64,000 nt of DNA from Thermus aquaticus (GCF_001280255.1 NZ_LHCI01000106.1:1403766-1467765), one strand, 5' to 3'. Shown: positions 45,193 through 53,407, counted from the first letter of the stretch. Notes: a model not told the origin generated them from the sequence alone. Numbers and translations: made by a program.

Positions 45193-45645
45193 ATGAACCG
45201 AGGAGCGCTTCTGAAGGTGGTGGAGTCCCGCTACGCCCGCACGGACCTGCCCGAGTTCCGGCCGGGCGACACGGTGCGGGTGGCCTACCGGGTGAAGGAA
45301 GGGGGCCGCACCCGCATCCAGAACTTTGAGGGCATCGTCATCAAGATCAAGCGCAACGGCTACAACTCCAGCTTCACCGTGCGCAAGGTGAGCTACGGGG
45401 TGGGGGTGGAGCGCATCTTCCCCTTCAACTCCCCCCTCATTGAGAAGGTGGAGATCGTGCAGCGGGGTCGCGCCCGCCGGGCCAAGCTCTACTTCATCCG
45501 CGAGCTTTCCGAGCGGGAGATCCGCCGCAAGCTCCGGGCCGACCGCAAGCGGATCGGCCAGGACCAGGAGCGGGCCAAGGCGGCCCAGGCCGCCCAGGTG
45601 GCCCAGGAGGCCCCTTCCGAGGCCTCGGGAGAGGGCCAGGCCTAA
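45193..45645 (+). CDS. rplS: 50S ribosomal protein L19
   Basis: 150 residues: the L19 core [63 protein letters not shown], plus a Thermus-type C-terminal extension (~35 residues, Arg/Lys then Ala/Gln-rich, [23 protein letters not shown]). The stop TAA begins hairpin repeat R2. Confidence 0.96.
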   Translation: MNRGALLKVVESRYARTDLPEFRPGDTVRVAYRVKEGGRTRIQNFEGIVIKIKRNGYNSSFTVRKVSYGVGVERIFPFNSPLIEKVEIVQRGRARRAKLYFIRELSEREIRRKLRADRKRIGQDQERAKAAQAAQVAQEAPSEASGEGQA

Positions 45646-45710
45646 GCACCCCACCGCGGCTTTCGCCGCGGTGGGGGCCCCTCAGGGGGGCGGGGTTGCC
45701 GCCCTCTTTA
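45643..45710 (+). repeat. Intergenic hairpin repeat, alpha family, copy R2 (short form)
   Basis: 68 bp, again exactly between convergent stop codons: TAA of rplS at its left end and TTA, the reversed stop of the response regulator, at its right end. Begins TAAGCACCCC, stem CCCCACCGCGGC-TTTC-GCCGCGGTGGGG, then GGGGGCCCC. The tail is shorter and different from that of R1 and R3. Confidence 0.8.
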
Positions 45711-46286
45711 TTGCAGGAAGCCCAGGCTTCTCGCCTTCTCCAGGGCCTCTACCCGGTTACGGGCCTCCAGCTTGGCGTAGAGGTTTTCCAGGTGGTCCTT
45801 GACCGTGTCGGGGGAGAGGCCCAGGGCCTTGGCCATCTCCTTGACGGAAAGCCCCTGGGCCAAAAGCGCAAGCACCTCCTCTTCCCTGGGGGTGAGGCTC
45901 GGCAGGTCGGGGGGCGTGAGGCGCTCCTCCCCCTGCATGACCCTTAGAAGCCGCCGCTTCAGCTCCGGGGCGGAAAGCTCCTTGGAGAAGTAGGCGTCCG
46001 CCCCCGCTAAAGCCGCCTCCTTCAGGAGGGCTGGCTCCTGGTAGGTGGTGAGGAAGGCGATGAGGCCCCGGTAGCCCCTTTCCCGGAGCTTCCTGGCGCA
46101 GGTGAGGCCGTCCATGCCCGGCATGCGCAAATCCAGCAAGACGGCGTCCGGCTTCAGGGCCAGGGCCTTATCCAGGGCCTCCTGGCCGTTTTCCGCCTCG
46201 GCCACCACCGCGAGGCCCTGGGCCTCGAGGCCCGCCTTCAGCCCCAGGCGGAAGAGGGGGTGGTCGTCGGCGATGAGGACCCGCAT
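45708..46286 (-). CDS. NarL/FixJ-family response regulator
   Basis: 192 residues: receiver domain [20 protein letters not shown] with phospho-Asp in [13 protein letters not shown] (~52), Thr in IAFLTTY and Lys in FSKEL; LuxR-type helix-turn-helix [44 protein letters not shown] (~130-172). No sensor kinase is adjacent, so its partner is unknown. Regulon not inferable here. Confidence 0.92.
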   Translation of the reverse strand: MRVLIADDHPLFRLGLKAGLEAQGLAVVAEAENGQEALDKALALKPDAVLLDLRMPGMDGLTCARKLRERGYRGLIAFLTTYQEPALLKEAALAGADAYFSKELSAPELKRRLLRVMQGEERLTPPDLPSLTPREEEVLALLAQGLSVKEMAKALGLSPDTVKDHLENLYAKLEARNRVEALEKARSLGFLQ

Positions 46287-46331
46287 CTCCTCTTAGCCTA
46301 GCCTTAGGCGGTGAAAGACCCGCAAAAGGGC

Positions 46332-46440
46332 TAAGTACCCCACCGCGGCTTTCGTTTCGCCGCGGTGGGGGCCCCAAAAAATCCCTTCCACAGCCCCAAC
46401 TTGGGCACCCCATGTTGCGAAACCAAAGTGCGGGCGCTTA
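46332..46440 (+). repeat. Intergenic hairpin repeat, alpha family, copy R3 (long form)
   Basis: 109 bp between the starts of the divergent response regulator and sdaA genes. Begins TAAGTACCC and ends GGGCGCTTA (terminal inverted repeat). Stem CCCCACCGCGGC..GCCGCGGTGGGG with a longer loop (TTTCGTTTC), then GGGGGCCCC and the tail ATGTTGCGAAACCAAAG shared with R1. The tail supplies the sdaA promoter. Confidence 0.82.
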
Positions 46441-46444
46441 TGCT
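46415..46444 (+). promoter_or_regulatory. sdaA promoter formed by repeat R3
   Basis: TTGCGA (46415-46420), an 18-bp spacer, TATGCT (46439-46444), then six nucleotides to the ATG. The -35 and most of the spacer are repeat sequence; the -10 straddles the repeat's right end. Confidence 0.55.
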
Positions 46445-46450
46445 AAAGCC

Positions 46451-47311
46451 ATGCCCTTAACCTTGAACGCTTTGGCGGAGCTTTCCGGTCTGGCCTCGGA
46501 GCACGTCTTGCGGGAGGAGGAAGAGGAGACGGGCCTCTCCCGCGAGGTCATCCTTAGCAAGATGCGGGAGCGCTTGGCCGTCATGCGGGATTCCATCCAG
46601 AGAGGCCTGGCCTCCGACGCGCCCAGTGTGGCGGGGATGGTGGGCAAGAACGCCAAGACCCTGTGGGAGGCCCCGGATCCCCTGCGGGACCCCCTCCTCA
46701 AGCGGGTTCAGGCCTATGCCATGGCCGTCAACGAGGAGAACGCCCGCATGGGTCGCATCGTGGCTGCGCCCACGGCGGGGAGCGCCGGCACCCTCCCCGG
46801 GGCCCTTTTGGGGGTGGCGGACCATCTTGCCATCCCCGAGGAGCGCCTGCTCATGCCCATGGTCCTGGCGGCGGGCGTGGCCAAGATGATCAACCGGGTC
46901 ATCCACATCGCCGGGGCCAGTGGAGGGTGCCAGGCGGAGATCGGTTCCAGCGCCGCCATGGCCGCTGCCGCCGTGACCGAGCTCCTGGGGGGAAGCCCCG
47001 AGGCCTCGGCCCACGCCGCCGCTTTGGCCCTGCAGAACACCCTGGGCCTGGTCTGCGACCCCGTGGGGGGGTTTGTGGAGGTGCCCTGCGTCATGCGCAA
47101 CGGCTTCTACGCCGTCCACGCCGTGAGCGCCGCCTCCATGGCCCTGGCGGGGATCAGGAGCGTCATCCCCCCGGACGAGGTGGTCCTGGCCATGGCTCGC
47201 GTGGGCCGCCTCCTCCCCCTAGAGCTTAGGGAGACGGGCCTCGGCGGCCTGGCCGAAACCCCCACGGGGCGAAGGCTGGCGGAAGAGGCCCTGAAGCCCA
47301 AAGGCCCCTAG
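46451..47311 (+). CDS. sdaAA: L-serine dehydratase, iron-sulfur type, alpha subunit
   Basis: Deaminates serine to pyruvate. 286 residues. Three Cys for a [4Fe-4S] cluster are seen in [20 protein letters not shown] (~160), [23 protein letters not shown] (~200-220); [21 protein letters not shown] (~97) is the family hallmark. The beta-subunit gene is not adjacent. ATG 46451 from the leaderless -10 box; an in-frame start at 46412 would lie in the repeat. Overlaps the sulfurtransferase by 4 bp. Confidence 0.9.
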   Translation: MPLTLNALAELSGLASEHVLREEEEETGLSREVILSKMRERLAVMRDSIQRGLASDAPSVAGMVGKNAKTLWEAPDPLRDPLLKRVQAYAMAVNEENARMGRIVAAPTAGSAGTLPGALLGVADHLAIPEERLLMPMVLAAGVAKMINRVIHIAGASGGCQAEIGSSAAMAAAAVTELLGGSPEASAHAAALALQNTLGLVCDPVGGFVEVPCVMRNGFYAVHAVSAASMALAGIRSVIPPDEVVLAMARVGRLLPLELRETGLGGLAETPTGRRLAEEALKPKGP

Positions 47312-48168
47312 CCTTCCTCCCCCTTGGCGATGGGCACCCCCACCAGGTTTCCCCACTCCGTCCAGGAGCCGTCGTAGTTCTTCACGCGGGGGTAGCCCAG
47401 GAGGTACTTGAGGACGAACCAGGAGTGGCTGGAGCGCTCGGCGATGCGGCAGTAGACCACGATGTCCTTGTCCGGGGTCACGCCCAGGGGCTCGTAGAGG
47501 GCCTTGAGCTCCTCGGCGCTTTTGAAGGTGCCGTCCGGGTTCACCGCCTTGGCCCAGGGGATGTTCCTGGCCCCGGGGATGTGGCCGGCGCGGAGCGCCC
47601 CCTCCTGGGGGTAGTTGGGCATGTGGGTGAGCTCCCCACGGTACTCCTCGGGGCTCCGCACGTCCACCAGGGCCCCCTTGCCCTCCTTGACCTTGAGGAT
47701 GTGCTTGAGGACCTCGTCCCGGTAGGCGCGGATGGACTCGTCCCGGTAGGGAACCTGGTAGCGGCCCGGGGGGTAGGCGGGGACCTCGGTGGTGAGGGGC
47801 CGCCCCTCCTCCAGCCACTTCTGCCTTCCCCCGTTCATGAGGCGCACGTCGGCGTGGCCGTTGTACTTGAAGAACCAGAAGGCGTAGGCCGCCCACCAGT
47901 TGTTCTTGTCGCCGTAGAGGACCACGGTGGTGTCGTTGGAGATGCCGAGCCGTTCCATTAAGCGGGCGAACCCCTCCTCGTCAATGAAGTCCCGCACCAC
48001 CGGGTCCCAGAAGTCCCGCTGCCAGTCAATCTTCTGGGCCCCGGGGATGTGGCCGGTGTCGTAGAGGAGGATGTCCTCGTCCACCTCCAGGATGCGGAGC
48101 GAAGGGTCCTCGAGGTGCTCTTCTACCCAGGCCGTGCTCACCAGAACTTCCGGATGGGCGTATCCCAT
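47308..48168 (-). CDS. Thiosulfate sulfurtransferase, two-domain rhodanese
   Basis: 286 residues. The N-terminal non-catalytic domain ([42 protein letters not shown]) and C-terminal catalytic domain ending in [40 protein letters not shown], Cys ~239. The CRI-x-ERSSH loop is the mycobacterial CysA2 / actinobacterial type. ATG 48168 has GGAGGTGG; TATAGT (48193-48188) is the -10 box. Confidence 0.9.
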   Translation of the reverse strand: MGYAHPEVLVSTAWVEEHLEDPSLRILEVDEDILLYDTGHIPGAQKIDWQRDFWDPVVRDFIDEEGFARLMERLGISNDTTVVLYGDKNNWWAAYAFWFFKYNGHADVRLMNGGRQKWLEEGRPLTTEVPAYPPGRYQVPYRDESIRAYRDEVLKHILKVKEGKGALVDVRSPEEYRGELTHMPNYPQEGALRAGHIPGARNIPWAKAVNPDGTFKSAEELKALYEPLGVTPDKDIVVYCRIAERSSHSWFVLKYLLGYPRVKNYDGSWTEWGNLVGVPIAKGEEG

Positions 48169-48337
48169 AGGGCCACCTCCAGCCCCCACTATACCCCTGA
48201 GTGTGTGGGAAATAAGGAGGAGGGTCACATTGGCCAGACTTGACCGGTATGTAGCCTTTGGGGGTCAGGGAGAAGGAGGCGGCCTTGGGAGCGTTCGCCT
48301 TCAAACCCCTCTCCGCTCTGCGCGTTGGCCCAGGTCC
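48169..48337. promoter_or_regulatory. Intergenic region between sulfurtransferase and Mn riboswitch
   Basis: Contains the sulfurtransferase promoter (minus-strand TATAGT at 48193-48188, leader with GGAGGTGG). The remaining ~140 bp has no convincing gene; it holds a TTGACC (48239-48244) without a matched -10, and otherwise nothing I can interpret. Confidence 0.4.
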
Positions 48338-48506
48338 TTGTGGAGGAAGGGGGTTTTTGGTATAAAGGCCTCTGGGGAGTAGCCGCCCCCAAAGGGGGCC
48401 AGCCGGTCGTCAGTACGGGACTTCCCCGGCCGGCTGGGGCGCCAAAAGGCGCATGGCGAGACCACCTGAACGGGTGGCCTCGGGTTTTTGCTACTCCTCA
48501 AGGAGG
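48338..48506 (+). promoter_or_regulatory. yybP-ykoY manganese riboswitch with intrinsic terminator
   Basis: Promoter TTGTGG (48338-48343), 17 bp, TATAAA (48361-48366). The aptamer (~48370-48466) has the diagnostic GGGGAGTAGC (48374-48383), CGGTCGTCAGTACGG (48403-48417) and GGCGAGACC (48455-48463) blocks. The 3' block GCGAGACCACC is also the 5' arm of a terminator with GGTGGCCTCG (48473-48482) and TTTTT (48485-48489), so ligand binding should prevent termination (ON switch). GCTACTCC (48490-48497), beyond the terminator, is complementary to GGAGTAGC of the aptamer. The ribosome site AGGAGG is at 48501-48506. Confidence 0.85.
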
Positions 48507-48511
48507 GAACC

Positions 48512-49195
48512 ATGGACGTGACCTTTCTGCTGATGATCGCCGTCTTTGTGGCTAGCCTCTTCATCCAGTGGGGGCTTCAGGCCACCTTCGCCCGCTTTAG
48601 CCGCGTGGCCAACAGCCGGGGCCTCACGGGGGCCGAAGTCGCCCGGGCCATCCTGGACGCCCACGGGCTCACCCACGTGCGGGTGGAGCCCGTGCCCGGG
48701 GTCCTTACCGACCACTACGACCCCCAGGCCAAGGCCGTGCGTCTTTCCGAGCCCAACTACGCCTCTCCCAGCCTGGCGGCTCTGGCCGTGGCCGCCCACG
48801 AGGTGGGGCACGCCGTTCAGGACGCCCAGGGCTACGCCTGGCTTCGGGTCAGGGCCAACCTCTGGCCCGTGGCCAGCATTGGGAGTAACTGGGGGCCTAT
48901 CCTGGTCCTCGTGGGTCTGGGCCTTGGGGCTTTGGGCCTGGCCAAGCTGGGCCTCTATTTGTACCTGGCGGTGGCCTTCTTCCAGCTCGTCACCCTGCCC
49001 GTGGAGTTTGACGCCTCCAGGAGGGCCATGGAGTTCCTGCGGCGCATGGGCTTCCTCACGAGCCGGGAGGTGGGCCCCGCCCGCCAGGTCCTTACCTGGG
49101 CAGCCCTCACCTACGTGGCGGCCCTAGCTAGCTCCTTGGCCACCATCCTCTACTACGCCAGCCTCCTGGGCCTCTTTGGCCGGCGGGAGGAGTAG
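48512..49195 (+). CDS. YugP-type membrane zinc metallopeptidase (Zn_peptidase_2)
   Basis: 227 residues, family of unproven physiological role. N-terminal membrane helix MDVTFLLMIAVFVASLFIQW; YDPQAKAVRLSEPNY; the metal site ALAVAAHEVGHAVQDAQGYAWL (~97, HEVGH); then helices IGSNWGPILVLVGLGLGALGLAKLGLYLYLAVAF and ALTYVAALASSLATILYYASLLGLF, with LPVEFDASRRAMEFL providing a third metal-ligand candidate. Directly downstream of a Mn riboswitch, so it is probably made when Mn2+ is high. In-frame start at 48488 rejected: it lies before the ribosome site. Confidence 0.88.
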   Translation: MDVTFLLMIAVFVASLFIQWGLQATFARFSRVANSRGLTGAEVARAILDAHGLTHVRVEPVPGVLTDHYDPQAKAVRLSEPNYASPSLAALAVAAHEVGHAVQDAQGYAWLRVRANLWPVASIGSNWGPILVLVGLGLGALGLAKLGLYLYLAVAFFQLVTLPVEFDASRRAMEFLRRMGFLTSREVGPARQVLTWAALTYVAALASSLATILYYASLLGLFGRREE

Positions 49196-49447
49196 AGGCC
49201 CCTCCTCCTTTGCCCCAACTGCGGGGCGGGCATGCGGGAGGTGGAGCGCCGGGGGGTGGTCCTGGATGTCTGCCCCCAGTGCGGCGGGGTCTGGCTGGAC
49301 AAAGGGGAGTTGGAAAAGCTCCTGAGCCAGGCCCGGGAGGTGGAGCGCCATTACGAGGAGGAGCGGGAGGCCTACCACCGCAAGGAGGGGAAGCCCTACA
49401 AGAAAAAGAAGGGCTTCATGGACCTCTTTGACCAGGCCCTAAAGTGA
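49196..49447 (+). CDS. TFIIB-type zinc-ribbon protein, no standard start codon for the full domain
   Basis: Zinc ribbon LLLCPNCGAGM-REVERRGVVLDVCPQCGGVWLDKGELEKLL followed by a Lys/Glu-rich helix (YEEEREAYHRKEGKPYKKKKGF), ~80 residues. The first CPNC lies before the first ATG (49232). Reading upstream in frame gives AGG CCC CTC CTC CTT TGC from the yugP TAG (49193-49195), with no ATG, GTG or TTG. A ribosome site GGGAGG at 49184-49189 is well placed for translation from the AGG at 49196. Either this AGG was an ATG, a non-canonical start is used, or the TAG is read through. Coordinates give the whole domain. Confidence 0.6.
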   Translation, partial: RPLLLCPNCGAGMREVERRGVVLDVCPQCGGVWLDKGELEKLLSQAREVERHYEEEREAYHRKEGKPYKKKKGFMDLFDQALK

Positions 49448-49576
49448 AACCGCCCCTAGGAAGACCCTGGGGGCAGTCCTTTTGCCTCTACTCCGCTTCT
49501 TGAGGCGCAGGTACCAGCGGCGGTACTCGGTGTACTGGTCCTTCTTGGCTTCGTCTTCCTTGAAGAGCGGTTCGCG
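49439..49576 (-). other. In-frame coding-like extension after the mazG stop
   Basis: Directly after the mazG TAA the same frame stays open for 45 codons: REPLFKEDEAKKDQYTEYRR, then WYLRLKKRSRGKRTAPRVF and a few more to TAG at 49439. The composition of the first ~30 residues (Lys/Glu/Tyr, amphipathic) looks like real protein, but there is no start codon. Possible remnant of a small gene whose start is lost, or an ancestral C-terminal tail. Confidence 0.35.
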
Positions 49577-49903
49577 TTAGCGGTTGTCGCCGGAGCCGGA
49601 GATGACCCCCCGCTCCAGGCGGGAGCGGAGTTTCCTCAGGTTGGCCTCGGCTACGGCCTCGAGGCTCACCCCCAGGTCCGTGGCCACCTGGGCCACGTAC
49701 CAGAGCACGTCCCCGAGCTCCGCCAGAAGGGCCTCCCGGGTTTCCTCGGTGAGCTCGCCTTCCTGGTCCCTCAGGACCTTCTTGACCTTGTTGGCCAGCT
49801 CCCCCGCCTCCCCCACCAGGCCCAGGGTGGGGTAGAGGAGGCGGTAGGCCTCAGGGTAGCGGGCGGTCTTGGCGGCCTCCTTCTGGTAGGTTTCAAGCGT
49901 CAT
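49577..49903 (-). CDS. MazG-like nucleotide pyrophosphohydrolase
   Basis: 108 residues, all-alpha NTP pyrophosphatase: LLYPTLGLVGEAGELANKVKKVLRD (~22-46) and LLAELGDVLWYVAQVATDLG (~59-78) hold the E-x-x-E ... E-x-x-D metal site. Ends GVISGSGDNR, the typical end of this family. Probably cleans non-canonical or excess NTPs. Overlaps smc by 11 bp; last confident gene of the bioY-led run. Confidence 0.88.
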   Translation of the reverse strand: MTLETYQKEAAKTARYPEAYRLLYPTLGLVGEAGELANKVKKVLRDQEGELTEETREALLAELGDVLWYVAQVATDLGVSLEAVAEANLRKLRSRLERGVISGSGDNR

Positions 49904-52900
49904 CCAGCACCTCCTTGCGGATGCTGTACACCCGGCTCACCCCGCCCTCCGCCGTGACCCCGTAGAGGGCGTGGCAGGCCTCCATGGTGCGCTTCTGGTG
50001 GGTCACCAGGAGGAACTGCCGGCCGCTATTCAGGAAGCGGGCGAAGCGGAGGAGGTTGGCCTCGTCCAAAGCGGCGTCTACCTCGTCCAAAACGGCCAGG
50101 GGCAGTCCTCCCTGGAGCTCCCCCAGGGCGAAGAGGAAGGCCAAAGCCCCCAGGGTCTTCTCCCCCAAGGAGAGGAGCCTCAGGTCCTGGGTGCGCTTGC
50201 CCTTGGGCACCAAGAGGAGGCGGAGGCCCCCGCTTTCCCGCCTGGCCTCGGCCCGGGCCCCGAGGAGGAGCAGGGCGTGGTTCCGGAAGGCCTCCTGGAA
50301 GCGGGCGAAGGCCTCTTGGAGCCTCTTCCCGTACTCCCCTTCCACGGCCTTGAGCTCGGCCTCGAGGCGGAAGAGGGCCAAGGTGGCCTCGTCCACCTCC
50401 TTCTCCTTGGCCTCCAGGAGGGGCGTAAGCTCCGTAAGTTCCCTCTCCGCTAGGGCGTTGACCGGGCCTAGGGCCTCCCTCTCCTTTTCCACCTGGGCCA
50501 ACCGGGCCTGGAGGGCCCGGGGGGTGCCGGGGTGGCGCTCGCCGGGGGGAAGGGCGGAAAGCTCCCGGGAAAGCTCCTCCAGAAGGGCCTCCCTTCGGGC
50601 CAGGGTGAGCCCGGCCATCTCCCTTTCGGCCAAAAGGGCGTTCCAGCGGGCCAGGGCCTTTTCCAGGGCCTCCTCTTTCCCCGCCCGCTCTCGCTTCAGG
50701 GCCTCCAGGCGGGCGGTGAGGGCCCGGGCCTCCTCCTCCAGGGGGGCGAAGGCCTTGAGGCGGGCCTCCAGCTGGGCTAACCTCGCCCTAAGCCTTATCG
50801 CCTCCTCCTGGGCCTCCTCCCAGGCGGCGAGGGCCTTTTTCAGGACCTGCCAGCGCTCCCACGCTTCCGCCTGGGCCAGGGCCTCTTCCAGGGCCGCCTT
50901 CTCCGCCTCGAGGGCCTTCAGGGGGGCCTCGTCCCAGGTGGCCTTGGGGGGCTCGGGGGGCTCAGGGGGGCTTGGCGGGGGGGCGCTGAGCCGGGCCTTC
51001 AGGGAGGAAACCTGGGCCTTCAGCTCGGCCAGGGCCTCCTCGGTGGGCAGGTCCTTTAAGGCCTCCTGGAGGGCCTTCTTTGCCTCCTCCAGCCTTCTTC
51101 TTTCCTCTTCCGCCTCCTTAAGCCGGCGGCGGAGGAGGAGGCTTTCCCCCTGCCGTCCCCTTCCCCCGGTGAGGGCCCCGGAGCGCTCCAGGACCTCCCC
51201 TTCCAGGGTCACCAGGCGCTCCCGGCCCCCGCCCTTGCGGTAGGCAAGGGCGGCCTCCAGGTCCTGAAAGACCAGAGTATCGGCGAAGAGGGTGAGGAGG
51301 ATGGCCTCCTCGGGAAGGCCTTCGGGCTGGAGCCGGGCGAGCCGGTAGGCGGGACCGAGGAGGCCTTGGGCCGGCCTGGGGGAGGGCCTGGGCGGGGGGG
51401 TGAGGAGGGTCAGGGGCAGAAAGGTGGCCCGTCCCCCCTCCCGCTTCAGCCGGGCAATGGCCCCTTTGGCGGCCTCCTCGTCCTGGGCCAGCACCCAGCC
51501 CAGCCTGGGGCCCAGGGCCACCTCCAAAGCCCCCTCCAGCCCGGGCTCAGGCCGGATGAGGTCGGCCACCACGCCCAGGATGCCGGGGAGGCCCCGCACC
51601 TTCCTGGGGCCTTCCTGCAAATCCGCTCCCGAGGCCACCAGGCTTCTGAGGCGCTCCTCTTCCCGGCGGAGGGCCAAAAGCTGGGCCTCCACCTCCCGGA
51701 GGCGGGCCCCACGCTCCCGCCTTTGCCTTACCCCGGCCTCGAGGGGAAGAAGGGCCTCCTCCTTGGCCTGGAGCTCCGCCTCCAGCCTGGCCCTTTCCGA
51801 AAGGGCCCTTTGGTAGGCGGAAAGCCTCTCCTGGTAGCGGGCCAAGGCCACCTCGTAGCGGCGCCAGGCCTCCTCCAGGTGGCGCTTTTCCTGGAGGAGC
51901 TGGGCCTCCTTGGCCTTCAGGGCCTTGAGGCGCCGAAGGGCCTCCTCTTTGGGCAGGGCCGGGGCGGGGGGCGGGGGCCCGGGGTTCTCCGGCCTGGGCC
52001 GCTCCAGGGCCTTGAGGACCCGGGTGAGCTCCCGCGCCTCCCCTTCCAGGGCCTCCTTCTCCTTGAGGGAAAGAAGGGCTTCCTGAAGCCTCGCCCTCAA
52101 GGCTTCCACCTCCTCGGCCAGGGCCTTCCTCTCCCTGTCCAAGGCCTCCCGCCGGGAGAGGAGTTCGGCCTCCTCCTCCTTGAGGGCGAGAAGCCGGGCC
52201 CTTAAGGCCTCCACCTCCCCTTCCGCTTCCTCCTTGCGGGCCAGAAGGAGGCTTCGCTTGAGGGCCAGGGCCAAAGCGGCAAGCTCCCGGGCCCTCTTCG
52301 CCCTCTCGGCCTCCTTCCCCAGGGCCTCCGCCCGGGCCTTCAGCTCGGCAAGCTCCTTCTCCCTGGCCTCCAGGAGCTCTAGGGCCTCCTTGAGCTTTAT
52401 CTCCGTGGCCCGGGCCGCCTCGGCCACCGGCTTGAGGCCCGCCGCCTCCTCCAGGTGGGAGAGAAGGACCTCCTCCGGGGCCTCCAGAAGGGCCCCCACC
52501 TCCCCCTGGCCCACGATGGCGTACCCGCCCCGGCCAAGCCCCGTGCCCGAGAGGTGGAGGGCCAGGGCCTTGAGGCTCATCGGGCGGCCGTTGACCCGGA
52601 AGAGGCTCCTTTCTCCCTCTATGCGCCTTTCCACCAGGAGGCGCTCCCGGCCCCGGGAAAGCTCCAGCCGCACCTCGGCGAAGCCCGCCGGGGGCTTGCC
52701 TTCCCCGCCCTGGAAGAGGAAGGCCTTGAGCTCCTGACCCCTAAGCTCCTGGGCCCGGGCCCCGGTGACGAAGCGGATGGCCTCCACCAGGTTGCTCTTG
52801 CCGGAGCCGTTGGGGCCGATGATGCCGGTGATGGGGTCGGGGAAGTCCAGGACCGTCCGTTCAGCGAAGGACTTGAACCCCTGAAGGGTGAGCCGGTCAA

Positions 52901-52916
52901 TGCGCCAGGTGTTCAT
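49893..52916 (-). CDS. smc: Chromosome segregation ATPase SMC
   Basis: Condensin subunit. 1007 residues, shorter than the usual ~1180. N-terminal head with GIIGPNGSGKSNLVEAIRFVTG (Walker A ~33); coiled coil 1; hinge near 430-560 (GLPGILGVVADLIRPEPGLEGALEVALG); coiled coil 2; C-terminal head with the signature LLSLGEKTLGALAFLFAL (~905) and Walker B LAVLDEVDAALDEAN (~930). The C-motif serine of LSGGE is LSLGE here. scpA and scpB are not in the window. ATG overlaps the GerMN gene by 4 bp. Confidence 0.95.
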   Translation of the reverse strand: MNTWRIDRLTLQGFKSFAERTVLDFPDPITGIIGPNGSGKSNLVEAIRFVTGARAQELRGQELKAFLFQGGEGKPPAGFAEVRLELSRGRERLLVERRIEGERSLFRVNGRPMSLKALALHLSGTGLGRGGYAIVGQGEVGALLEAPEEVLLSHLEEAAGLKPVAEAARATEIKLKEALELLEAREKELAELKARAEALGKEAERAKRARELAALALALKRSLLLARKEEAEGEVEALRARLLALKEEEAELLSRREALDRERKALAEEVEALRARLQEALLSLKEKEALEGEARELTRVLKALERPRPENPGPPPPAPALPKEEALRRLKALKAKEAQLLQEKRHLEEAWRRYEVALARYQERLSAYQRALSERARLEAELQAKEEALLPLEAGVRQRRERGARLREVEAQLLALRREEERLRSLVASGADLQEGPRKVRGLPGILGVVADLIRPEPGLEGALEVALGPRLGWVLAQDEEAAKGAIARLKREGGRATFLPLTLLTPPPRPSPRPAQGLLGPAYRLARLQPEGLPEEAILLTLFADTLVFQDLEAALAYRKGGGRERLVTLEGEVLERSGALTGGRGRQGESLLLRRRLKEAEEERRRLEEAKKALQEALKDLPTEEALAELKAQVSSLKARLSAPPPSPPEPPEPPKATWDEAPLKALEAEKAALEEALAQAEAWERWQVLKKALAAWEEAQEEAIRLRARLAQLEARLKAFAPLEEEARALTARLEALKRERAGKEEALEKALARWNALLAEREMAGLTLARREALLEELSRELSALPPGERHPGTPRALQARLAQVEKEREALGPVNALAERELTELTPLLEAKEKEVDEATLALFRLEAELKAVEGEYGKRLQEAFARFQEAFRNHALLLLGARAEARRESGGLRLLLVPKGKRTQDLRLLSLGEKTLGALAFLFALGELQGGLPLAVLDEVDAALDEANLLRFARFLNSGRQFLLVTHQKRTMEACHALYGVTAEGGVSRVYSIRKEVLDDA

Positions 52917-53407
52917 GGCAGGCGGATGGGCTTGCTGAGGTCCAGGTGGGCCAGGCCAGCGCTGGGCCGCCCCTCCACCAGGAAGCGGACCTCCTCGGCC
53001 TGGGGGAAGGTGGAGAGGAGGGTGTAGGCCAGGCTGTAGAGGCGGAAGGCCTCGAGGGTGGCGTCAAGCCCCAGGGCGAAGTTCTGGGGCAGGTCCACCC
53101 AAAGCCTTTTCCCCTGGAAGAAGAGGGCCTTGGGCCTGGGGGCAGAGGCGGCCTCCGACCAGAGCTCCAGGGCCTTCCCCCCCGGGGTCTCCCCGGGGCC
53201 TAGCTCCAGGGTCCGGGTCTCCTTGAGGAAGCCCTCGGGCGGGTTGGGCCGCAGGAGGACCAGGACCAGGGTGTTTTGGGCCGCCTCCTCCGCCGGGATG
53301 GGGAGGGCGGCGGGGCCCATCCTTTCCTGGCCTTTCAGGTAGAAGGCCCCGCCCAGGAGGAAGACGATAAGCCCAAAGAGGTTCCATAACGTGAAGAGTC
53401 CCCTCAT
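52913..53407 (-). CDS. GerMN-domain envelope protein
   Basis: 164 residues: signal anchor LWNLFGLIVFLLGGAFYL, then a GerMN (sporulation/germination-type) fold: NTLVLVLLRPNPPEGFLKETRTLELG, GKALELWSEAA, FQGKRLWVDLPQNFALGLDATLEAFRLYSLAYTLLSTFPQAEEVRFLVEGRP. Outside spore formers such domains sit with cell-wall amidases, as here, so a role in peptidoglycan maintenance is likely. ATGA couplings on both sides. Confidence 0.82.
   Translation of the reverse strand: MRGLFTLWNLFGLIVFLLGGAFYLKGQERMGPAALPIPAEEAAQNTLVLVLLRPNPPEGFLKETRTLELGPGETPGGKALELWSEAASAPRPKALFFQGKRLWVDLPQNFALGLDATLEAFRLYSLAYTLLSTFPQAEEVRFLVEGRPSAGLAHLDLSKPIRLP

Noticed and set aside
24175-46440. The hairpin repeats as ordinary intrinsic terminators
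   Set aside because: None of the copies is followed by a T-run in either direction, and the sequence identity beyond the stem is much greater than terminators need; termination activity remains possible but is not the whole explanation.
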